Under the pieces are notes generated by a model. It was not told where the DNA came from. It ran no database searches and saw only the letters and a program-made list of their open reading frames with translations. Positions 44,405-53,824 of a stretch of 64,000 nucleotides of DNA are shown here, one piece after another. The DNA comes from Paenibacillus tuaregi. Lineage in GTDB: Bacteria; Bacillota; Bacilli; Paenibacillales; Paenibacillaceae. Location of the stretch: NCBI RefSeq assembly GCF_900086655.1, contig NZ_LT575476.1, positions 1,964,503 through 2,028,502 of the forward strand, read 5' to 3'. Within the stretch, counting starts at the first letter, position 1; each line of letters starts with the position of its first letter. The translations under genes were made by a program, and so were the position numbers.

Positions 44405-44453
44405 AGAGCGCCAGTCCAAAGGGTTACCCTTGGCTGGCGCTCTGTTATTTTTG
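44405..44453 (+). terminator. Terminator of acsA
   Basis: Stem agagcgccag (44405-44414) with ctggcgctct (44434-44443), plus inner aaggg/ccctt; T-rich tail follows. Close copy of the yhaM terminator stem. Confidence 0.88.
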
Positions 44454-44546
44454 TTCTACCACATGCTTCTTAGAAGATTATGGGCGAGCAAAAGCCCACG
44501 GGAACGACTTCATTTACTTTTATTTGTTTGTGCCAGTTTGTGCAAG

Positions 44547-44678
44547 AGGCCCGCGGGAGAGACGAACGATTACTGACAAGCGTTAGCAATCGTCTTTGAT
44601 CTTGGATTTTATCGATCGAAAATGATTCAAGAAATCCAAAACAAACAGCGGTGGGAGTAACGTTCGTTCTCGCAGCCT
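44547..44678. repeat. Imperfect inverted repeat (foldback)
   Basis: The left half (aggcccgcgggagagacgaacg, 44547 on) and the reversed right half (aggctgcgagaacgaacg, from 44678) match with gaps, and the centre has TTGGATTT/AAATCCAA. Almost the whole 132 bases can fold back. No T-tract. Confidence 0.55.
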
Positions 44679-44710
44679 TTCAAACACTAACCGAGCTCCT
44701 AAACAAAATA

Positions 44711-44741
44711 AGGGACCGTCTTTTGGGACGGCCCCTTTTGC
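44711..44741 (-). terminator. Terminator of the class A PBP gene
   Basis: Stem agggaccgtc (44711-44720) with gggacggcccct (44725-44736), followed on the minus strand by ttattttgttt. Confidence 0.75.
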
Positions 44742-44798
44742 GATTGTATATTTAAGCGGCCTTTGGGATCTGGCCTCTGGTTGCAACCTGGGTACGAC

Positions 44799-47700
44799 TT
44801 ACTGCTTTTGGATATGCATAGCTGCAGTTGGAGTCGATTCGCCAGACTTGTTTACTGCGGTTACACGGATATAACCGTCAATCGGCGAAGCTGTGTATTC
44901 GTACGCATTCGACTGCACGGTTCCAACCAGGGAGTAAACCCCATTCTCCTTGTCAGCGTAATAGACGTTGTAGCCGGTAACGCCTTCAGCTTTCGGATTG
45001 GCGGCCCAAGTAATTTTGACACCATTACTGGCCGATTCACCATGCAGGCGCTGGGGAGCAGATGGGGTGGTAGTTACGCCGCTCTTGATTGGTCCGCCCG
45101 AACCTTCTTGCGTTGTACTGCTGCCGGACTGTTCAGATCCTGGAACGTTAAGCGGTTTGCCTCCACCTTCGGAGGTGGCGACCGCACTTGGCTGCGACTC
45201 ATGTCCGCCAACATCCACAGCAGTTACATAATAAGCGTAATTATGACCCGAAGAGGTCCCGTCACTGAAGCTTGCTTCAGAGCCAGTTAATACAGAACTG
45301 CTGTATTTGAAGGCACTGCCGTCAACAGAGCGGTACAGCCGGTAACCGGCAACATCTTTCTCCCCGCTGAGACTAAACGTGATCGTATTATGTCCTGCTC
45401 CAGCAATAGATCTGACATTAGACGGTGCAGATGGTGCCTTTCCGTCATCCACACGCGGATCGAGCTTATATGGAGCATCCTCTGATGCATCCTTAGGCAT
45501 GTAGAAGTCAAGTGATCTATGGCCGCCTCTCATTCTGGAGAAGGCTTTCTGCAGCTCATCGATCAGTTCTTTAATCGGTTTGTCGCGCCGGACCACAACC
45601 TTTTGCTGCACCATATCGTCCGGTGTCCCATCGTGAGGGATATAATTTACCCCGTTATAGGTTATATACTTGGCTCTGATCAGCACGTTATCCGACTTCG
45701 TAGGGACGTATTTGGCATTAAAAATATCCGTAACCATCTTGCCAGCCTGCCGTGTCAGCGCCGTTGGTAGAAGTCCGCTGTAACCCGATACGGTCTTGGT
45801 CACAATTCCATCTGGTTTCTCGAACTTGGCTGTCTTGAACAGCTCCGGCTTGCTTTCGGTTACTTCGTTCATGACAAGCGCCCAGATCGATTTGGCTCTG
45901 GCCTTGGCCTGCTTGGTAACAAGTGTGTTCTTCTGTTCCTTGTAACCTACCCAGACGCCCAGGGTGACATCTGGCGAATAGCCCATAAACCAGACATCCC
46001 CATAGTCCTGAGTTGTGCCCGTTTTTCCTACAACCGGAATGGTGCCGTATTTCTTAAACTCACGGGTGATGGAATGTCCAGTTGAACCGGCTTGGGAGAT
46101 AACTGTCCGGAGCATGTCCGTCATCAGATAAGCGGTCTGTTTTGTAAACACCTGCTGAGGCTTGCTTTCATGCTGATAAACGACGTGACCGGTGGAGTCA
46201 GTAATTTTCTCGATCATATACGACTCGTTATACACGCCCTGATCCGCAATAGCTCCATAGGCGTTGGCTAGTTGTTCCACGGTTACACCATACTTAAGAC
46301 CACCTAAAACCCCGGTTTGTGCTTGGTAATCCTGATCTTGTATCGTCGTAATACCCAGCTTTTTGACGAAGGCCCATGCATCGTTAATGCCGACGACGTT
46401 ATTGAACAGCTTCAGAGCCGGGATGTTGCGTGATTCATTCAGCGCGGTCCGGGCTGTAACCAATCCCTTGTAGCCCCCGCTTGAGTTAACTGGAATATGA
46501 TAGCCCTTCCGTCCATCCTTAAAGATGACAGGTGAGTCGTCAATGACGCTTGCTGGCTGGATAAGGCCTTTATCGAGAGCAGGCAGGAAGGCTGCAATCG
46601 GCTTCATGGTTGACCCGGGCTGTCTCACCATCTGAGTTGCGTAATTCATTTGTTCGGTGTAGAAATCCCTTCCTTCGATCATCCCCAGAATCCCGCCTGT
46701 CCTGTGGTCGATCATAATACCAGCCACCTGTTCAAGACCCTTGGTTTTGCTGTAAGGGGAGAAGTTGCTGCTGTTCTCTGCCACCTTATGCATCGCCGTG
46801 TATACTTTTCTGTCAATTGTAGTATAAATGCGGTAACCGCCGGTCATCAGCTGCTGACGGGCTTCTTCAAGCACCTGACTTGGAATTTTGTTTTTGTCCA
46901 GCTTGGGATTCTTGAGCAGAGCAAGAACCTGTGCGCCCTGGCGTTCGGTTTCCAGCATCAGATAAGGATAAGTGGCATAGGCTTTTTGTGTCTTGGGAAC
47001 GAGAGCTTTCTTGATGTCAAATGCGAGTGCCTCATCATACTGGACCTTCGTTATCTTGTTCTCCTCCAGCATGCGCTGCAGAACAAGATGCTGACGTTTG
47101 ATGGCACGATTGAAGTTGGACTTATTAAATTCTCCCTTGCCGTTAAAGGCAGAATAAGAGGAAGGGAGCTGGGGCAGACCGGCCAGATAAGCCGCCTGGG
47201 CAATGTTAAGCTTCTTCAGGTCCGCAATTCCAAATATCCCCCGGGAAGCGGCCTGGATTCCAAATACATTGTATCCGTTAGAACCATTGCCGAAAGGAAC
47301 CTTGTTGAGGTAAGCGGTTAATATTTCTTTCTTGGTCAAAAACCGCTCCAGGCGAAGGGCGAGCAGCATCTCTTTTACCTTGCGGTTATCCGTACGGTCA
47401 AGACTTAGGAAGACACGGCGGGCCAGCTGCTGGGTCAGCGTACTGCCCCCAGTCTGACTGCTTTCTCTGAGCAGCCGCTCCTTGACCGCGCGCAGGGTGC
47501 CCTTCAAATCTACCCCGTTATGATTCCAAAAGTTGTTGTCTTCTACGGATATAACCGCGTCGATGACAATCTGGGGAATTTCCTCGTAAGTTACCGGCCT
47601 TCGGTCTTCTTCCGAACGAAGCTGCCCAATCGGATATCCGTCACGGAAGTAAGCGAAGCTGGTAATATTGTTAGTGCTTATTTTCTGCTCAATACTCGCC

Positions 47701-47885
47701 CGAGTCCGGACGGGATCATCAATCACGTTCGCGGATACGAAGCCAAAGATGGCTCCTCCAGCGAACAGAATCCCTGTAAAGCCAACAAAAAACAGCCATA
47801 GGAAAACCTTCAAAGTGGTTTTTCCCCAATGCCTTGCAGGCGCTGCTGTTTGTTCTTCGGGATCCTTTCCGTGCACTTCTACCAT
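44799..47885 (-). CDS. Class A penicillin-binding protein (PBP1A-like) with C-terminal fibronectin III domains
   Basis: 1028 residues. A membrane anchor (about 27-50) precedes a GT51 transglycosylase domain with Glu115 in EDNNFWNHNG and 'GGSTLTQQLARR' (147-157), then the transpeptidase with Ser425 (PGSTMKP), SRN (485-487) and KTG (621-623), the active-site triad. After about 700 there is an extra region with two FN3 domains ('APSAPSNVRSIAG', 'APQRLHGESASNGVKITWAANPKA'). It polymerises and crosslinks peptidoglycan. Single gene, with its own terminator. Confidence 0.95.
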   Translation of the reverse strand: MVEVHGKDPEEQTAAPARHWGKTTLKVFLWLFFVGFTGILFAGGAIFGFVSANVIDDPVRTRASIEQKISTNNITSFAYFRDGYPIGQLRSEEDRRPVTYEEIPQIVIDAVISVEDNNFWNHNGVDLKGTLRAVKERLLRESSQTGGSTLTQQLARRVFLSLDRTDNRKVKEMLLALRLERFLTKKEILTAYLNKVPFGNGSNGYNVFGIQAASRGIFGIADLKKLNIAQAAYLAGLPQLPSSYSAFNGKGEFNKSNFNRAIKRQHLVLQRMLEENKITKVQYDEALAFDIKKALVPKTQKAYATYPYLMLETERQGAQVLALLKNPKLDKNKIPSQVLEEARQQLMTGGYRIYTTIDRKVYTAMHKVAENSSNFSPYSKTKGLEQVAGIMIDHRTGGILGMIEGRDFYTEQMNYATQMVRQPGSTMKPIAAFLPALDKGLIQPASVIDDSPVIFKDGRKGYHIPVNSSGGYKGLVTARTALNESRNIPALKLFNNVVGINDAWAFVKKLGITTIQDQDYQAQTGVLGGLKYGVTVEQLANAYGAIADQGVYNESYMIEKITDSTGHVVYQHESKPQQVFTKQTAYLMTDMLRTVISQAGSTGHSITREFKKYGTIPVVGKTGTTQDYGDVWFMGYSPDVTLGVWVGYKEQKNTLVTKQAKARAKSIWALVMNEVTESKPELFKTAKFEKPDGIVTKTVSGYSGLLPTALTRQAGKMVTDIFNAKYVPTKSDNVLIRAKYITYNGVNYIPHDGTPDDMVQQKVVVRRDKPIKELIDELQKAFSRMRGGHRSLDFYMPKDASEDAPYKLDPRVDDGKAPSAPSNVRSIAGAGHNTITFSLSGEKDVAGYRLYRSVDGSAFKYSSSVLTGSEASFSDGTSSGHNYAYYVTAVDVGGHESQPSAVATSEGGGKPLNVPGSEQSGSSTTQEGSGGPIKSGVTTTPSAPQRLHGESASNGVKITWAANPKAEGVTGYNVYYADKENGVYSLVGTVQSNAYEYTASPIDGYIRVTAVNKSGESTPTAAMHIQKQ

Positions 47886-48173
47886 TGGGTATCCTCCTTT
47901 TTAACAGCAACATTATAGCATAAATACATGGGTTTGAATTCATTTTTCCCATAATCCCCCATGGGGCATGGCGAGCTTATTGAGACGAGGTCGTGATTCC
48001 CAAAAAATATATTATGTTATAAGATATACCGCAAAATACAACTGCATATAGATCAAGGTATGGAAATATCCAGTAGAAATCCGCCACCTTTCCTTCGAAC
48101 TATGGGGAGGGGGCAGAGAGTGAGCGTTTTGAAGAAGCCTGCAGGCCTCCGGATTTCGTTAGGGCCATAGAAA
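47886..48173. other. Gap of 288 bases between the PBP gene and the rpsD terminator
   Basis: No gene. On the minus strand a ribosome binding site (AAAGGAGG, about 47893-47900) serves the PBP. AT-rich positions around 48000-48045 probably carry its promoter, without a clear consensus that I would name. Confidence 0.5.
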
Positions 48174-48207
48174 AAGCCGGCCGAGGTCTGGAAGACCTGG
48201 CCGGCTT
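48174..48207 (-). terminator. Terminator of rpsD
   Basis: Stem aagccggcc (48174-48182) with ggccggctt (48199-48207), plus inner gaggtc/gacct. Read on the minus strand a T-run follows. Confidence 0.85.
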
Positions 48208-48219
48208 GTTGTTTAAAGA

Positions 48220-48819
48220 TTAACGGTTGTAGAACTCGACGATTTGCTTCTCATCGATATCCTGAGACAATTCGGAACGTTCAGGAAGACGGATGTATTT
48301 ACCTTCGAGGGAAGTATCGTTGAACTCCAGGTAAGCTGGAAGGTGAGAACGGTTTTCCAAAGCTTCTTTAACGGAGGAAAGACCGCGGCTTCTTTCGCGA
48401 AGGCTGATGACGTCGCCAAGGTTCACGAGGTAAGAAGCGATGTTTACTTTCTTGCCGTTAACAGTGATGTGTCCGTGGGAAACCAACTGACGGGCACCAG
48501 CACGGGAGTTAGCGAAACCAAGACGGTATACAAGGTTGTCCAAACGGGATTCCAGCAAGAACATGAAGTTTTCACCGGCAATACCTTGCATTTTGTGGGC
48601 TTTAGAGAACAGAGTGCGGAACTGCTTTTCGCCCAGACCGTACATATGACGAAGTTTTTGCTTCTCAAGAAGCTGAGCTCCGTAGTTACTTACTTTTCTG
48701 CGTTGGTTAGCGCCGTGCTGACCCGGAGGGAAAGGACGCTTCAAATCTTTGCCTGTGCCGCTCAGAGAAATGCCGAGACGACGGCTGAGTTTAAATTTAG
48801 GACCTGTGTAACGTGCCAT
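48220..48819 (-). CDS. rpsD: 30S ribosomal protein S4
   Basis: 199 residues (B. subtilis 200). '[19 protein letters not shown]', '[11 protein letters not shown]' type '[12 protein letters not shown]', and the S4 RNA-binding domain '[27 protein letters not shown]' are present. S4 starts assembly of the 30S body by binding 16S rRNA and in Firmicutes represses its own mRNA. GAAGGAG lies 12 bases before the ATG. rpsD is often a single gene in Bacillales, as here, with a long leader. Confidence 0.97.
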   Translation of the reverse strand: MARYTGPKFKLSRRLGISLSGTGKDLKRPFPPGQHGANQRRKVSNYGAQLLEKQKLRHMYGLGEKQFRTLFSKAHKMQGIAGENFMFLLESRLDNLVYRLGFANSRAGARQLVSHGHITVNGKKVNIASYLVNLGDVISLRERSRGLSSVKEALENRSHLPAYLEFNDTSLEGKYIRLPERSELSQDIDEKQIVEFYNR

Positions 48820-49017
48820 TGTATAGTAGACTCCTTCATAAATGGAATTTTAGGTGGGGCTACACTTGCGCCGGTTTTGTTTGTCGGGCGGGGGGATAGA
48901 TGATAATATCCGCTCTACTGACAGAAAAGTTCAGCCGCTGTCCAGTCAGCAACAAAATCCGTGAGGGTGACACAATATTACGCCCTAATGTAAGACTCTA
49001 TCCAGTCTTTATCAACA
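48820..49017 (-). promoter_or_regulatory. Long leader of rpsD, probable S4 autoregulatory region
   Basis: From the predicted start point near 49017 the transcript runs about 198 bases before rpsD, without an ORF. Bacillales rpsD leaders bind S4 and block translation; size and position fit. I did not verify the pseudoknot by folding. Confidence 0.55.
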
Positions 49018-49023
49018 ATAAAT

Positions 49024-49051
49024 ATTATATGAAGTTCGTATATAAAGTCAA
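49024..49051 (-). promoter_or_regulatory. Strong promoter of rpsD
   Basis: On the minus strand TTGACT (49051-49046) and TATAAT (49029-49024), spacing 16. This is the best sigma-A promoter match in the window. Confidence 0.8.
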
Positions 49052-49276
49052 GGTGTAGTTTTTGTTCGAAAAAGAAGGTTTTTGTCGATAGGGCTTTCGC
49101 ACCAAAAATGCAGGACAAAACCGTGGAATTATGATGCAAAATAGTGTTATTAATAGTAGAATACAAATATACATGATTTTCCTGAAATTACCCTTTTAAA
49201 AATAAGTTTCTTTATTTAGCATACAACAAAAGGTTACCATTAAGCCGACGGATACGCGGTGCAGAAGGAGCCCCCT

Positions 49277-51262
49277 ATGGCAGAACACCCACGAGAGGAC
49301 CCGGTGATCAGCAGCTTACCTTCCCAATCTCCTGAACTGAACCCTCAATTGAATGAACTCGCATGGCTGGAACAGCTGGACATCACAACTTATGATTTTC
49401 CATACATACATTTTCTGTTAAAGTCTGCTTTTCGGGACTGGCTATCGGCTGCGTCTACGCTGCAAGCCGGAGGCCGGGCCTTGTGGCTGGTCGGGGACTG
49501 GACGGCAGAGGTTCTGCAAGCCGAAGGTGATCCCGAGCTGAACGAGTGGATAGAGGGTATAAATAAAGCAATGCGCTTAAGTCTGGAATCGGGGAAGATT
49601 ACCACGGTCAAACTGTTTGAGGACGCTGCGCAAGCACATGAGATTACGGCAGCAGCAGTTCCCGTACGTACAAGAAGCGATGCCGAAATATTTGCGTTTA
49701 TAGGATGCATCATGCAGGGAAATGATCAAGATATTGCTTTTGGGAACCGGATCTTGGGAATTGCAGAGCGTCATTTTGTCACATGCTTTTACCGGAGATT
49801 TGAGAATACATTCTTTAAGGATCTATTGACTCTGCAGGAGCAGGCCAAACGTGAGACATTCAGGCGCTCATTTCTGGTTGAAGTAGTACAGCGGCTCCAT
49901 GACAAAATTGATGTGGACGCAGTGCTTAATGAGGTGCTGGACAGTATTATCAGTGTCTATCCGAACGTCCGCTTGGAAATCCTGATGTCCCAGGATCATC
50001 AGAGTACAAATCCCAGGGTGAAGCCTCTTCAGCTTCAAGGGGAAATGGACAGGCTCTGTGTCCAAGCCTTTATGGAAGGAAAGCTCCTCCGGAATGCATT
50101 TTTGAGTGAAGAAGGAACCCAGTACCTTGAGATTGCTGTTCCGCTTAGCGGAAAGCAGGGAGTTTATGGCGTTTTTCATATGTATATTCCTTCGGAGCAT
50201 TTTGAAGAGGCGGACATCCAGCTCGTCGGCATGCTGGCGGATACGGCAGGAACTGCTTTTGAGAATGCCAAGCTGTATGAGCAATCCAATCTGCTTATTG
50301 ATGAGCTTCGCCTAATAAATGAGTTAACGCAGCAATTAAGTCAAAGCCTCCAGCTTAAGGAGGTATTCAAATTCGCCACCGAGGAGCTCCTGCACATCTT
50401 CAATGCCGAGTATTGCTGTATCTCCCAGCTTGATAAGGATAAGGATTTCTTTGAGATGGTATCCACCAATGTTCCTTCGCTTAGTAAGGAGATTTTTCCA
50501 AGGGATTATGGCTTCTGCGGCCTGGTCTATGCTACCAAAGAGCCTGTCATTCTTTCCGATTACCACAGCTATGGAAGGGTGTACTCCAAGCTGATGGAGG
50601 AGACGGGGTCGAACTCCATGATTGGAGCCCCTCTCTTGATCCGGGGGGAGGTCAGAGGGGCGATCCTGCTTTCACATACCCGTCCGCATTTCTTCTCCTA
50701 TGAGAATTACAAGCTGCTGCAGGTGCTGGCTACCCACATCGGCCTTGCAATTGCAAATGCTTCCCTTCATGCTGAGGTCCGTCGGATGGCCAACAGGGAT
50801 ATGCTGACAGGTCTTTTCGCCCGGCATTATCTGGACGATAAGCTGCTTGAATTTCAGCGCAGGGATGCCAAGGGTTCTCTTATTGTTGTAGATATTGATA
50901 AATTTAAGCAGGTCAATGACACATATGGTCACCAGATTGGGGATAAAATTCTGAAGCAGGTGGCGGTGATTATTCAGTCCTCGGTTCGCAAGATTGATCT
51001 TTGTGCCAGATGGGGCGGCGAGGAGCTGGCGATTTACCTGCCAGGCATGGAGCTGGAGGATGGCTACCGTGTGGCCGAGGCGATTAGGGAGAAGGTGGCT
51101 GCTGAGACGACGCCGCAGGTTACGGTATCGTGCGGAGTATCGGAGTGGAACCGCAAAGATGAGAAGATCAGCGTGGAGTCACTCTTTTACCGCGCGGATA
51201 TGGCGCTGTACCGTTCTAAAAACAATGGACGCAACCAAACTCAGATTGGTGAAAGTGTATAA
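49277..51262 (+). CDS. GAF-domain diguanylate cyclase
   Basis: 661 residues. An N-terminal region of about 190 residues without name is followed by two GAF-like domains (about 190-345 and 360-505) and a C-terminal GGDEF domain (about 510-655). 'ARWGGEELAIYLPG' keeps the active GGEEL, and 'DIDKFKQVNDTYGHQIGDKIL' the metal-binding Asp, so it should make c-di-GMP from GTP. The start ATG 49277 follows AGAAGGAG by 6 bases; GTG 49259 is less likely. No membrane segment, so the sensor is cytosolic. Confidence 0.92.
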   Translation: MAEHPREDPVISSLPSQSPELNPQLNELAWLEQLDITTYDFPYIHFLLKSAFRDWLSAASTLQAGGRALWLVGDWTAEVLQAEGDPELNEWIEGINKAMRLSLESGKITTVKLFEDAAQAHEITAAAVPVRTRSDAEIFAFIGCIMQGNDQDIAFGNRILGIAERHFVTCFYRRFENTFFKDLLTLQEQAKRETFRRSFLVEVVQRLHDKIDVDAVLNEVLDSIISVYPNVRLEILMSQDHQSTNPRVKPLQLQGEMDRLCVQAFMEGKLLRNAFLSEEGTQYLEIAVPLSGKQGVYGVFHMYIPSEHFEEADIQLVGMLADTAGTAFENAKLYEQSNLLIDELRLINELTQQLSQSLQLKEVFKFATEELLHIFNAEYCCISQLDKDKDFFEMVSTNVPSLSKEIFPRDYGFCGLVYATKEPVILSDYHSYGRVYSKLMEETGSNSMIGAPLLIRGEVRGAILLSHTRPHFFSYENYKLLQVLATHIGLAIANASLHAEVRRMANRDMLTGLFARHYLDDKLLEFQRRDAKGSLIVVDIDKFKQVNDTYGHQIGDKILKQVAVIIQSSVRKIDLCARWGGEELAIYLPGMELEDGYRVAEAIREKVAAETTPQVTVSCGVSEWNRKDEKISVESLFYRADMALYRSKNNGRNQTQIGESV

Positions 51263-51289
51263 CTTACAGTCCAACTGACGCACGACCCG

Positions 51290-51320
51290 AAAGGACACCA
51301 GAGCGGTGTCCTTTTTTATA
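51290..51320 (+). terminator. Terminator of the GGDEF gene
   Basis: 10-bp stem aaaggacacc (51290-51299) with ggtgtccttt (51305-51314) and a T-run. Confidence 0.88.
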
Positions 51321-51401
51321 TTGGTCTCTTTCCGTATAACTTGTCTTTCGCAGGAGAGATTAGGATTAAGTGTATACCTTATAAGGAAAGGTGGAGTAGC
51401 T

Positions 51402-52244
51402 ATGTTTACATATCTGAAAAAAGGAAGATTCCTCCCGTTCCTGCTGACTTGTGCGCTTCTTGGGGCATGTGAGATATCCGGCCCTAAGACGGCTCAGGAC
51501 TGGTTTGAGGTGACGTGGGCCGGTCTAGCCGGGAGTGACACGATGAATTTTCAAGGAAGGGCGTCCCTTCTTCGGGATAACCAGATCCAGGAGGAAGGGA
51601 ATATTGCCTTTTCCGGGCAGCTGCAGAATCATCAGATGCTTACGCTCAAGGCAGAGCCGTCACAGGCAGGGAGAGGGCATAATCTGGCAATGGCCGGGCT
51701 GGGAAAGGGAGCCGAGCTGGCTACTTTCCAGCTTAAGGGGCGGAAATGGGTGATGCTGGATCGCACTGAGCGGAGTGCCAGTCCGCTGCCAAGGACATTG
51801 AACCGGATTAACCCGCTTGCCCAGCTGGAAGAGATTCACGACACCAAGGCAAAGACGATTCGGCTTGAGAGTGGTGCGGCCCGGGGGACCAAGGTGCTTC
51901 GGATTGAACTAGCTCCCGATGAGGCCAAGGCGCTGCTTCGCAGGCAGCTTACCGAGGAAATGGACAATGTTCTGGCGGACTGGAAGCTGCGAGCGGCGGG
52001 ACTTGCCCTTTCCCGGCCTGAACTGGATGCGCTCACCCGGCAGGTTGAAGATACCTGGAGCAAAGGAAGGAAGGAAATGACACATAAGCTGGATATAGCT
52101 CAGGTCAGCTCGGTATATCATCTGACGATTGATAACAAATCCGGGCTTCCCAAACGGCTCACATCGAGCAGTACGGTAACCTATCCCGCCAACAGCGGCG
52201 TAAACAAGCCGGAAGTATATATGGCGGATTGTCATTTTCAATGA
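51402..52244 (+). CDS. Lipoprotein of unknown function
   Basis: 280 residues. Signal peptide ending LLGAC (lipidated Cys near 24), then a soluble domain, 'DTMNFQGRASLLRDNQIQEEGNIAFSGQLQNHQMLTLKAE', with repeating beta strands. No enzyme motif. AAAGGTGGAG precedes the ATG. Its domain resembles lipid-binding or LolA/LppX-like lipoproteins in general shape, but I do not claim membership. Confidence 0.75.
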   Translation: MFTYLKKGRFLPFLLTCALLGACEISGPKTAQDWFEVTWAGLAGSDTMNFQGRASLLRDNQIQEEGNIAFSGQLQNHQMLTLKAEPSQAGRGHNLAMAGLGKGAELATFQLKGRKWVMLDRTERSASPLPRTLNRINPLAQLEEIHDTKAKTIRLESGAARGTKVLRIELAPDEAKALLRRQLTEEMDNVLADWKLRAAGLALSRPELDALTRQVEDTWSKGRKEMTHKLDIAQVSSVYHLTIDNKSGLPKRLTSSSTVTYPANSGVNKPEVYMADCHFQ

Positions 52245-52338
52245 CGGGGCATAAGCTGACTTCACAGAGTCAAAATGCTACAATATAAAGGATTCGACCA
52301 TTGTTAAATTAAATGCAGCTTAAGAGGAGGAACCAATT

Positions 52339-53454
52339 TTGCGTGATCCAAGAATCAACCAGCTGGCTCAGAATCTTGTAGGTTATTCCGTAAATGTTCA
52401 ACCAGGGGAGAATATCCTGGTGGAGATGATCGGCAGCGAGCGTGATCTGCTGAACGCTATTGTGGAGGAGATCGGTAAAAGAGGCGGTAATGCTTTTGTA
52501 CAGCTCACCGACAGAACCGTTCAACGGGCCATGTTGAAATACGGGAATGAAGAGCAGATTAGAACCTGGGGAGAAATCGACCTGCACCGTATGAAGCAAA
52601 TGCAAGGGTACATCGGAATTCGGGCCGGCGAGAATGTTAACGATCTGGCGGATGTGCCTGAAGACAAAATGAAACTGTATAACTCGTTATACTCCCACCT
52701 TGTACATAGTGAGCAGCGTGTCAAGCATACCAAGTGGGTTGTGCTGCGTTACCCGAACGCCAGCATGGCGCAGCTCGCGAATACGAGCACAGAAGCCTTT
52801 GAGGACTTCTACTTCTCTGTGTGCAATCTGGATTACGCGAAGATGGACCGGGCACAGGATGCACTTGCCGAGCTGATGAACCGTACGGATAAAGTGCGTA
52901 TTGTAGCGGAAGGCACGGACCTGCAGTTCTCGATCAAAGGGATCGGGGCAATCAAATGCTCGGGTCAAAACAATATCCCTGACGGTGAGGTCTACACCGC
53001 TCCGGTTCGCGATTCGGTTAATGGAACCATAAGCTTCAATACTGCAAGCCTCTATAACGGCGTAACCTTTGAGAATATCAAATTCCGTTTTGAGAACGGC
53101 AAAATTGTAGAAGCTTCCAGCAACGACACGCCGCGCATTAATGAGATTCTGAACACGGATGAAGGGGCGCGTTATATCGGTGAGTTCGCGATCGGATTTA
53201 ACCCGTATATTCTGCACCCGATGAAAGACACCCTGTTCGATGAGAAGATTGCGGGCAGCTTCCATTTCACACCGGGGCAGGCATATGAAGTGGCCGATAA
53301 CGGCAACCGTTCTTCCATCCACTGGGACCTTGTGCAGATCCAGCGCCCTGATTATGGCGGCGGAGAAATCTACTTCGACGATAAGCTGATTCGCAAGGAC
53401 GGGATCTTTGTACTTCCTGAGCTTGAGGCGCTAAACCCGGAGAACCTGAAGTAA
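52339..53454 (+). CDS. M29-family aminopeptidase
   Basis: 371 residues (thermophilic metalloprotease family, AmpS type, about 410 in B. subtilis). 'VNVQPGENILVE', 'VRIVAEGTDLQFSIKGI', 'NIPDGEVYTAPVRDSVNGTI' and 'YIGEFAIGFNP' are conserved; metal ligands Glu, His and Asp are present in these. It removes N-terminal residues from peptides. TTG start with GAGGAGG 8 bases upstream. Single gene in front of the HPr-like gene. Confidence 0.92.
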   Translation: MRDPRINQLAQNLVGYSVNVQPGENILVEMIGSERDLLNAIVEEIGKRGGNAFVQLTDRTVQRAMLKYGNEEQIRTWGEIDLHRMKQMQGYIGIRAGENVNDLADVPEDKMKLYNSLYSHLVHSEQRVKHTKWVVLRYPNASMAQLANTSTEAFEDFYFSVCNLDYAKMDRAQDALAELMNRTDKVRIVAEGTDLQFSIKGIGAIKCSGQNNIPDGEVYTAPVRDSVNGTISFNTASLYNGVTFENIKFRFENGKIVEASSNDTPRINEILNTDEGARYIGEFAIGFNPYILHPMKDTLFDEKIAGSFHFTPGQAYEVADNGNRSSIHWDLVQIQRPDYGGGEIYFDDKLIRKDGIFVLPELEALNPENLK

Positions 53455-53535
53455 GCCAGATTTGTCCTTGATTGGTAAGCGGATTCAAGGTATCATTAAC
53501 ATATATTTAATCCACTTAAAAACGGAGGATAATCT

Positions 53536-53781
53536 ATGGCGAACAACAATGCGGCGATTGTGGAGATAGCCCAGACAGCAGGAAAATTCACGTCTTCAAT
53601 CGTTCTTCAAGCTGAAAACAAGTATATTGATGTAAAGAGTATCCTGGGACTTTTTACTACTTTGGTTAGCTCCGAAAGTTATGAGCTTCATGTTCATGGA
53701 CCCGATGCGGAAGAGGCAAAAGCTGCGGTATCCGAAGCTTTCGCGAAGCACGGTCTGAAGGTGCATGTAGTCGAAGAATAG
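53536..53781 (+). CDS. HPr/Crh-like protein without the catalytic histidine
   Basis: 81 residues. 'AQTAGKF...DVKSILGLF' aligns with HPr 'VQTASKY...NLKSIMGVM', and Ser35 corresponds to regulatory Ser46 of HPr. The first strand and the active-site segment 'GIHARPA' are missing: the sequence starts at about HPr position 14 with 'NNNAAIVE'. So it cannot pass phosphate in the PTS, but it could be phosphorylated on Ser by HPr kinase, like Crh, which also lacks the His. ACGGAGG lies 7 bases before the ATG. No stop-free frame extends upstream, so it is not truncated by start choice. Confidence 0.85.
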   Translation: MANNNAAIVEIAQTAGKFTSSIVLQAENKYIDVKSILGLFTTLVSSESYELHVHGPDAEEAKAAVSEAFAKHGLKVHVVEE

Positions 53782-53792
53782 TCTTAAGAACG

Positions 53793-53824
53793 CACTCCCG
53801 CCAGCAAGCGGGGGTGTTTTTTAT
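53793..53824 (+). terminator. Terminator of the HPr-like gene
   Basis: 9-bp stem cactcccgc (53793-53801) with gcgggggtg (53808-53816), followed by a T-run. Confidence 0.88.

Larger units (their letters stand above)
44454..44798. other. 345-base gap downstream of acsA
   Basis: No gene. It contains the second foldback (44547-44678), an additional copy of a similar arm near 44492 (aagcccacgggaacgac), and the PBP terminator (44711-44741). Confidence 0.5.

Noticed and set aside
52687..53322. 211-codon frame opposite the M29 aminopeptidase
   Set aside because: It is a shadow of a well-supported gene on the other strand; no start signal.
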